Assembly: GCF_048773025.1 (NCBI RefSeq)
Contig: NC_133558.1
Span: 19,388,501-19,452,500, forward strand
Source: Camelus bactrianus
Taxonomy: Eukaryota > Chordata > Mammalia > Artiodactyla > Camelidae
Reading direction: 5' to 3'
Length of the DNA stretch: 64,000 bases
Shown piece by piece: positions 55,510 to 64,000 of this stretch. The notes under the pieces were generated by a model. The model saw nothing but the letters and a program-made list of their open reading frames with translations, was not told the DNA's origin and searched no databases. Positions within the stretch are counted from its first letter, which is position 1. The number at the start of each line of letters is the position of its first letter. The translations under genes and the position numbers were made by a program.

Positions 55510-58500
55510 TTTAACGAGGTGGAGCAGTACTGGAGTGATCAGCAGGTGGGACGGCGAGTCTCTGTGTAGCTTCATGAGAAACGGCTGCCCGTCCCTGCAG
55601 TGGCTGCGCTGCTTCGTGTTCCTGCAGCAGTGCCGGGGGGCTTCTGCGGCTCCACGTCCTGCTCAGCGCTTGGCATCACCCGTTCTTGGATTCTAACTGT
55701 TCTCATCGGTATGTGATAGGATAACATCATTGTTTTTCAGAAAAGACTCACAGATGTAGAGAAGGAACTACTGGTTACCAGTGGGGAGAAGGAAGGGGAG
55801 GGGCAAGATGGAGGTGGAGGATTAAGAGGTACAAACTATCAGGTGTAGAATAAGCTACAAGGATGTATGTACAACACGGGAATATAGCCAATAATTTATA
55901 ATCACTATCCCCTAACCTTTAAAAATTGAGAATCACTGTATTGTATACCTGTAACATATAATACTGTACATCAACTATACTTCAGTTTAAAATTTTGGTA
56001 TTGTAAAATAAATACATAAATAAAGTTTTCAAAAACCTTGGGGAAAACAAACAAAAAGTCATTGTTTTAAGTTCCATATCCTAATAACATATGATGTTGA
56101 CCATCTTTTCATATGTATTTCCATTTGTGTATCTTCTTTGATGGGGTATCCGCTCAGGCTTTTGTTTATTCTCTTTCATTGAGTTATTTGTTTTCATATT
56201 GTTGAGTTTAAGAGTTTGATGTATATTCTAAAAAAGTCCTCTATCAGACGTGTGAATCTGCAGATAACTTCTCCCAGCCTGTGCCCTGAGCTCTATGACT
56301 GACACAACACTGCACACTAACGCATGGATATATTTCTCTGGGAAGAGAAATTGCTCACTGCAGTGGTTTCTGACTAGAAGACTTGGATGGCTAGGGGGTG
56401 AGGGGGACAATAAGAGGGTTTTTTATATATATATATATATTCCTCAGTATCATTTAAATTCTCTGTGTGCATATAATGTTTTCAAAAATTAAAAGACATT
56501 AAAATCCCTTACACTCCGAAAACACTTGACAGATCATCTGCAGATCATGTGTGAGGACGCACATTCTCAGTCTTTTGACTGAGCTCTTCTGACACAGAAT
56601 TTCCATTACAGGAGAAGATGGGCTGCATTGTATGGACAATTCTCCCCACTGGAAATAGCTAAAAATGCCATGTAAAATACAAAAACCGTCCTAAAAGCAA
56701 CAAAGAGGCAACAAGATACTAATAAAAGACCACATGCCAAAAAAGAAGGGAAAGATCCTGTTTGGCCTCCGCAGAGAACATGGTCCTGAGACAAGGAGAA
56801 AGGCTCCGTGAGTTCACAACCCACAGCCCAGGCGTGGAGCCCGGCAAGCTCAGCTCTCAGCCCCTGGCTCTCTACTTTTTCTATCTACCTGCTTCTACTT
56901 TTTAAAAATATAAACATAGCTTTTTAATTCTGATTATGATGTATATGTAATGTATCATATATGATAACAATGTATATTCACTGTAAAACAAGTTACAAAG
57001 TGTTAAAAGTGATCAATAACAAAGTAAAAAGAACTGTAATCCTCACACAGGAGATATTTTGTTGCTTTTTCTTTTAGTTAATTATCCAATATTCTGTTGC
57101 TGCCCAAGGGCTGGAACTTTCTGTCTCTAAGTTAATGAGCATAGACCTCAGTGGCCCCCACCCCGCATTGTCAGATGCCATGTCTGAATTAGCTCACTCT
57201 CCCACCTCCTGAGAGGGCTGTTTCTCACTTCCTGTTCCCTCCTCAATCCCCTCCACTCCCTCCCCACTCCCTATCCTTAGTGATGAACTTCTGTTTTCAC
57301 TCAGAAAATAAGAGGACTCAGGTAGAATGACATCATCCTCCCACACTCCCACATCTGCACCTGTATCCTCACCTTCCCACCAGTGATGATGGATGGTCCC
57401 TCCTGTCTAAGGCTGCCCCTCAGGGAGGGCACAGGGTGTGGCTCCTCTCTCCCCTGTATCAGCAGTTTCTGGCTCTCTTCTGGATCATTCCTTCTTGCCT
57501 ACAGGTATGCTGTAATTCCTCCCAGTAAAAAAGTTAATAATAATCAACGTAAACTAAATAAATAAAAACAAATCATCCCATAAAAACTGACCACTGTATG
57601 TCCTGTTTTATTGTAACTACTGCCCCATGTCTGTGATTTTCCTTACAGAACAGCTCCTGAGTCCATTGTCACTCCTACCGGGGTGTCCTTTCACTTTTGG
57701 CTAATGAACACATGCACATAGCTTTAAAGAGTAAAACACTTCTACAAGACTTGATATCAAGGCAGATGACTCCGTCTTCCACGCTCCCCCAATTCTTGAA
57801 TCTCAGAGACAAGCTGTTTTAGTTCTTTCAGCTGATTCTCTAATTGTTATTTCAATGCCTCTAGTTAGCATCCTCTTTATAATACTCCTTCTTTGTTTTT
57901 CACTTTTATGCATCATCTTAGTTAATTGGTTCTTCTTTCACACACCCCTGTCCTCCCAATACAATCATAATTTATAATTACAAATTTATCAATTTTGCAA
58001 TTTTGATTAGCTCAATCTGCAATATTTACATTATTATGATGATGGACATGAAAGACACAACTGAGCATTTAGTAGACTATGATTACTTTCCTTTTATTTT
58101 CGTTTTTTTCCTTTCATTTTCTTGAATGAAATTTAATTTTCCCTGGAATAAATAATTGTGTTATTATACTCATTTTAAACCATCCCCAAGCTCTCCTCAG
58201 AGTCTAGTCTTCGTGAACATCTTTGAGCACATCTGATATTCTACCAACTTCGTCTCTTTGCACAGACCTGTCCCACAGCCCTCAGTCCTGCCTCATGTGG
58301 AAGGGGTCCCTGCACACCTGGGGCAGGGCTGACGCCCTGGATCTCCTTCACCGCCTCCCAGGCAGCCCTCTAGCTCTTTTGTTTGGCTCCCCTGGGGCCT
58401 GGATTCCATGGCTTCCCCATTGTTGATTTACTCCACCATTTTCCCCCACTTTGCCTAACAGTATCCTGAGGAAAGGAACATGGAAAGTGAAACACTGTAA

Positions 58501-61350
58501 CTCTGAAGGGCCTTAGGCTGCCCTAGGACTGACTCACATCTTGACTAGATACACAACTCTGTGCTGGAAACATTTATTTTTTCCTCAGAATTGAGAAGGC
58601 ATTGCTCAATGTCTTCTAGCCTCCGGGCACATGTTTGTTGCCTCTTAGTTTTCAAGGTCTCTTCTTTTCCAACCTGTTTCTCAAATTTCACTTGATGTGT
58701 CTTGCTGTGGGTCTGTTTTCATCTAGTGCACTAAGAATTTGTGTAGGCTGTTCAAGATGTAAATTTTGTCTGTAAATTCTGAGAAGTCTTCTTGATTTTT
58801 TTTTATCATTTTTTACTCTCCATTATTTTTGAAACTTGTATTTGTAACTTGTTGGAAAGTTGTGACCGACAGACATATTCTTATAGGTCTTCTCTCCTAC
58901 TTGCCATTACTTTTCCATCTACTTACTGGGAGCATGACTGTAATCTTCCAATTCATCTATGGAATTATTCATTTCTATGATCATATTTTTAATCCCAAGA
59001 ATTCTTTTTCATTCTATGACTGTATATAACTGTATAGAATTCTATTTTTGTTTCATATTCCATTTATCCTTTCTGTCTTTCAGATATTATTGATAACAGC
59101 GGCAGGGGACCTGCCAGGACTCCTGTTATCTGCTCTCGTGGCATCATGAGCTCTTCCTCACGGCACTAAGCACAGTTGTGCTGTGCATCTGTCTCAATCA
59201 TTTCTGTCCCTCTCCTGCACAGCAGAGCCTGTCTCCCATCACCTGGGGCTTAACTGTTGCTCTCCTCCAGTGTCTCCAGATCCTGATGCAAGGTGCCCTC
59301 GAAATAGATGCTCCTTAACCTCTCTGAGTCTCCTTTCCCTGTCTGCTCAAAGAGATCACAGGCTGGGTGCCTCATGGGTTTGCTTTGAGGCATAAATTTG
59401 ACTCTGTATGTAAATCACATGGAATGACTGCCTGAGACATAGTCAGTGCTCCTCTGTTCATAGTGACCATCTTTACAGTGATTGTAGCATTTAGATTATT
59501 TCCACTCTTTGCTTCTATAAACCACGATTCAAGATGCATCCCTCAGTATCTATTTTGGAGAACATGTGTGATTACCTTCTTAGGATAAATTTGTGAAAGA
59601 AAAATGTCTATATTTCAGTGTTAACATATTGAAATTATTGAGACATTTTGCAAAAGGACCTTTAAGATTTCTGTACCAGTTTTCAATCTCATCAGTCTTT
59701 ACAACTGTCTGTTCTCCCTCAAGTCTTGTCAATCCTCCCCTCATTCATTTCATCTTTGCAAAGATGATAGATTTTAATTCATTCCCATTTCTTATTCCAC
59801 ATTTTCATTATTCTTTACATTTATTACTAATATGTTTATGTAGCATTTCTTTTTTCCAAATCATTCTTTAATATTCTTTTTCTTTTTTGGATGTAGTTAT
59901 TTTAAAATATTGAATTCAAGATGGACAAAGCAGCCTCTGCCCACAGGAACTGGTCTGACATTTACATTGACCTCAGTGTTGTTGGAAGCGGGGCTGATGC
60001 TCCCCACTCGGCCAGGTTATTCTGCCGTTGACATAAGTCATCTCACAGAACATCAACATCAGACAGGGACACCTGAGACCATGATACAGGAAGACAAGAC
60101 AAGACCATGACATATTCTGTCTAAGGACAGACCAAACAAGCTGGCACTGCAACCCTCACAATGCACCAAACCTCTCCCTGTGCTAACACAGTGACCACTG
60201 CTTCTGTCCAGATACAGCTGTATCCTCGTTCTAGTCTGCCTTCCCTATGGGTGAGATTCAGTCAGATGCCCAGTCAAAATTACTTTCAGAGCATTACTAA
60301 GATATTATTTGCTTCCTCACTATGTTGACATCTGCTTTGAGGTACAGTACAGCTTCAAAGTAATGGAGACTATGGAAGCAAACTGCAGTAGTAATTATTT
60401 TCACAACTTTTTGCAGGGCAAAAATAAGGTTTGCTTTAAAATGTCCTGGTTGAAGCATTAAAATTATCGTTCCTAAGTCTTCATCCTTAATATCTTCTAT
60501 GATGACATGGGACGTACACATAAAGCACTTCTGCTACATTTCAAAGTACTATGTCCCGTGTGAAATAATTTGTGTGAACTGAACTACCCTCTTTTTTATG
60601 GAATACTGTTTTTACTTGAAAGAATGAATGACCCTGGAAGATCTGTATAACTTACTGAAACAATGTATTACTTTTTTAAAATCTTAAATTAGTACAGAGA
60701 CATTCAGTGTGCAAAACAGGCTCTGGATTCTAATGTAACAGGAAATACTCAGTGATCTGTCTCAGGTCCACTTTGCAAATAAATTTGACAAACTACCACG
60801 TGTGTAGTTTTAGTTTAGCATTAAAGAGGACCATCCATAATGATCTGAAAAGCTTATTTAAAATATTACTACTACATAAGTGTGAGACTTCAATCAAAAT
60901 AACTGATTAAATGCAACAGCAAGCATGAAAATCCAATGGTCTTCTATTGAGACAAACTAGAAAGAGACTTGAAAAAATGTAAAAATGTAAAAAGCTATGC
61001 CTTCTCACTACCATGTTTATTTTGGGAAACTATCTTTATATTAAATGCATGGATTATTAATATTATTCTCAAAAGTTAATACAAAAATTTAAACTGTTAT
61101 TGCTACAATGAAAAATATCGGTAGATGTACCCACATACACAAAATTATCCTTGGCTTCTCACTCATTTGTAAGACTGTGTGAGCATTCTGACCAAAATGT
61201 TTTGAAAATCACAAACTTACACAGCCCTGGGCCAGAACCCGGGGAGACAGTGTGTCAAAGAGCCCTCGGTGCAGGAGGGGAGGGATCAGGGCAAAGTCCC
61301 AGGTCCCCAGAAGGGCAAGGTTCTCGGGGTCTCACCGAGGGCGGGGTCTG
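55510..61350 (+). repeat. Unit C upstream block of the class I duplication
   Basis: No gene is supported. It is homologous to unit A (1-5.3 kb) on the same strand and to unit B (24.2-30.0 kb) on the opposite strand. An L1 3' end on the plus strand lies at about 55,720-56,040, followed by a TA repeat at about 56,420-56,442. It keeps the roughly 0.5 kb near 60.1-60.6 kb that unit A lacks and has no SINE or solo LTR. Confidence 0.85.
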
Positions 61351-61370
61351 TGGCGGGGACGCTCCGTGCT

Positions 61371-61581
61371 GGGGGTTCCCCATCTCCCCGGGTTTCACTT
61401 TCTCTCTCACAACCTGTGTCGGTAGCTCCTGCCTGGACACTCGTGACGCGGCCCCACTTCTCAGTCCCATTGCGTGTCCGGTTTCTGGAGAAGCCAATCA
61501 GCGTCACCCCGGTTCCTGGTTATAAAGTCCGCACGAACCTGTCTCCACTCAGCTTGTCTTCAGAGTCGGGGCAGGCCAGTC
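61371..61581 (+). promoter_or_regulatory. Class I promoter of unit C, all elements present
   Basis: There is a kappa-B/enhancer-A site GGGGGTTCCCCA (61,371-61,382), an interferon-response element GTTTCACTTTCTCTC (61,392-61,406), the CRE/X2-like site TGACGC (61,444-61,449), a CCAAT in the Y/enhancer-B position (61,494-61,498) and TATAAA (61,521-61,526), 55 bp before the start codon. The SXY arrangement indicates regulation by NLRC5/RFX as well as interferon and NF-kappa-B. Confidence 0.9.
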
Positions 61582-63818
61582 ATGGGGACCCGAACCCTCC
61601 TACTGCTGCTCTCGGGGGCCCTGGCCCTGACCGAGACCCGGGCGGGTGAGTGCGGGGTCGGGAGGGAAAGGCCTCTGCGGGGAGGAGCGAGGGGCTTGTG
61701 GACAGGAGGGCAGGACCCCGAGGATGGTGCTACCTCGCCGGCCCCCGCCCAGGCCCATCACCCCACCTGGGTCCCGTCTCCTCGCTCCCTTGCTTCCCGC
61801 CCCCCTCTTCTCTCCCATCTGATCCCGACACTTCTCCACCCGCCGCCCCTTTTCCGTCTCACGCGCCCCCTCCTCCCCGCCAGTCACCTCGGACCCGGGA
61901 CCCAAGGGGTTGGGAGGGTCGGGCCGGGTCTCACCCCTCCCCGCCCCCAGGCTCCCACTCCATGAGGTATTTCGAAACTGGGGTGTCTCGACCCGGCCGC
62001 GGGGAGCCCTGGTACACGGAAGTCGGCTACGTGGACGACACGCAGTTCGTGCGGTTCGACAGCGACGCCCCGAATCCGAGGATGGAGCCGCGGGCGCGGT
62101 GGGTGGAGCAGGAGGGGCCGGAGTACTGGGAAGGGGAGACACGGAGAGCCAAGGGCCACGCACAGTGGTACCGAGAGAGCCTGAACAACGTGCGCGGCTA
62201 CTACAACCAGAGCGAGGCCGGTGAGCGACGCGGGCCCGGGTCCAGCTCACGACCCGCCTCCCCAGGGACGGGACGGGGTCCCCCGAGTCTCCGGGTCCGA
62301 GGGTCACCCCGACGTTGCGGGGCCCGCCCGGCCCTCGACCCGGGAAGAGCCGGCGGGACTTTGACCCGGTTTCATTTTCAGTTTAGGTTTAATCACTGTG
62401 GGGGGCGGGGCGGGGTCAGGGTCTCACACGGTCCAGAGGATGTACGGCTGCGACGTGGGGCCGGACGGGCGCCTCCTCCTCGGGTACATGCAGTTCTCCT
62501 ACGACGGCAAGGATTACATCGCCCTGAACGAGGACCTGCGCTCCTGGACCGCGGCGGACGCGGCGGCTCAGATCACCCAGCGCAAGTGGGAGGCGGCCGG
62601 TGATGTGGCGGAGCACTACAGGAACTACCTGGAGGGCACGTGTGTGGAGTGGCTCGGCAGATACCTGGAGAACGGGAAGGAGACGCTGCAGCGCGCAGGT
62701 ACGAGGGGCCGCGGGGCCTCCACGGCCTCCCCTCGGGCTGCAGCTCGGATCCCACGAGGAGAGGAGGAGGGATCCTGCGGGAAACCGCCCCGGCTTCCTG
62801 CTGCAGAGGGAGGGGTCCGCCCAGGTCCCCATGTTCTGTACAGGAGAGTGACTGCAGCGGCCCGACTTCTCTAAAGCACAGTAGGAAATCCAGGCTCTTT
62901 AGGATAAAGAGGGGGAGACCGTCCCTGAAATAACTGACCCGAGGTGCCCTTTGACCCCGGCCGCCATCTTGTGAACCAGGACCTTCTCTCTCAGGCCTGT
63001 TCTCAGCTCAAGACCGTGTTTGGATCCTGACTCCACCTTTTCTGAGTCATTCGTCCTCCTCCATTGTAAACAGGACTTTGTATTCACCCCCTTACAGCCC
63101 TGGAGCCTCCTATCTTGTCTTTCATTCTGATTCTTAAGCATTCCGAGGACTAGGAGATACTCCCAGACATCCAGGTGCAGGCTGGTGTCCCGGGTTTGTG
63201 CTTCTTTTCAAACCCATCATCCTGTCCAGTCTCAGGATGGTCACCTGATGCTGCGTCAGTGGCTCATGGAGGTAACCCAGAGTGAGAAGTTTCTGATTCT
63301 TCTTCCTCAGACCCTCCAAGGACCCATGTGACCCATCATCCCACCTCTGACCATAAGGCCACCCTGAGGTGCTGGGCCCTGGGCTTCTACCCTGCGGACA
63401 TCTCACTGACCTGGCAGCGTGATGGGGAGGACCAGGCCCAGGACACGGAGCTCGTGGAGACCAGGCCTGCAGGGGACGGGACCTTCCAGAAGTGGGCGGC
63501 CCTGGTTGTGCCTCCCGGAGAGGAGCAGAGATACACGTGCCATGTGGAGCACGAGGGGCTTCAGGAGCCCCTCACCCTGAGATGGGGTGAGTGGGGAGAC
63601 AGGGGGTGGAGCTTCTTCTCAGATAAAGCAGAAGCCCTTCTGGGGACCTTCAACAAGGTTGGGACTCAAACCTGAGGTCAGGGCCTTTTCCCTTCTTTTT
63701 GCAGAGCCACCTCCTCGGCCCACCGTCCCCATCATGGGCATCATTGTTGGCCTGGTTCTCTTTCTGGTCATTGGAGCTGTGGTGGCGGGAGTTGTGATCT
63801 GGAGGAAGAGGCGTTCAG
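61582..63818 (+). CDS. MHC class I heavy chain, classical-looking, exons 1-5 (runs off the window)
   Basis: The exons are 1 (61582-61645), 2 (61951-62220), 3 (62420-62698), 4 (63311-63586) and 5 (63705-63818); exons 6-8 lie beyond the window. All junctions have AG/GT and keep one frame. The product has a 21-residue signal peptide ([21 protein letters not shown]). Alpha1 has Tyr7, Tyr59, Tyr84 and the N86 glycosylation site; alpha2 has Cys101, Cys164, Thr143, Lys146, Trp147, Tyr159, Trp167 and Tyr171; alpha3 has the CD8 loop (DQAQDTE), and a membrane helix and WRKRR follow. Every residue that normally holds the peptide ends is present, so peptide presentation is expected. Oddity: exon 3 is 279 bp rather than 276, with an extra Asp codon in the alpha2 helix ([11 protein letters not shown]). 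The introns are short, as is usual. The cytoplasmic tail cannot be judged. Confidence 0.93.
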
Positions 63819-64000
63819 GTAGGGAAGGGAGAGGGAATCAGACTTTTCTTGTCTAACTTGAGGTGTGTCAAGCCCACTAGAAGTTTGCCTGCCTTGTTAC
63901 TGGGAGGTACTATTCACACACACGTGCTTGCCACTCTGGAGCTGAGTGCTAACACTTTGTAAAGCACTTATGAAGATGAAAGACAAATTTTTCAGCTTGG

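Noticed and set aside
61650-62603. A 317-residue open frame across intron 1, exon 2 and intron 2 of the unit C class I gene
   Set aside because: It contains class I exon 2 but reads through splice sites into GC-rich introns; the spliced gene explains it.
1-64000. CRISPR arrays, bacterial operons, plasmid or phage systems
   Set aside because: The window has vertebrate gene structure, LINE/SINE repeats and endogenous retroviruses throughout; no such system is present.

Overview
This window is mammalian nuclear DNA from an MHC class I region, most likely of a camelid (camel, alpaca, llama). The class I genes have the usual 8-exon layout. One young tRNA-derived SINE (about 1503-1620) matches the camelid Vic-1 type as I remember it, and no ruminant, pig or carnivore SINEs were seen. 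The rest is LINE-1, old MIR, endogenous retrovirus fossils and retroposed sequence.

Layout: three copies of one ancestral unit (long non-coding upstream block, class I promoter, class I gene, shared 3' flank) are present. Unit A (1 to ~9.9 kb, + strand) carries a class I pseudogene. Unit B (~36.5 down to ~13.2 kb, - strand) carries a class I gene open through all eight exons. Unit C (~54.05 kb to the window end, + strand) carries exons 1-5 of a third class I gene, apparently classical and cut by the window edge. A and B converge tail to tail around 12.2-13.2 kb; B and C diverge head to head around a 17.5-kb spacer (36.5-54.05 kb). That spacer holds a broken TRIM RING/B-box exon, an isolated class I exon-7-like sequence, MIRs, L1 pieces in both orientations and an NDUFS8 processed pseudogene inside an L1.

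Each unit acquired its own insertions after duplication, and the other copies preserve the empty sites. Unit A has a solo class II LTR with a perfect 6-bp target duplication and a camelid SINE. Unit B has a ~6-kb two-LTR retrovirus fossil in intron 3 of its class I gene, and a second, betaretrovirus-like provirus fossil further upstream inside an old L1 3' end. Unit C has a 5'-truncated L1 with a 13-bp target duplication.

Function: genes B and C would encode MHC class I heavy chains (peptide-presenting alpha1/alpha2, beta2-microglobulin- and CD8-binding alpha3, one membrane helix, short tail). Gene C has all the conserved peptide-terminus tyrosines and intact interferon, kappa-B and TATA elements, but one extra codon in the alpha2 helix. 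Gene B has phenylalanine at two of those tyrosine positions, an altered TATA box and an altered CRE-like site, which suggests a non-classical or weakly expressed locus. Gene A is dead: lost normal start, lost splice sites, a 16-bp insertion and no interferon element. All comparisons were done by eye.
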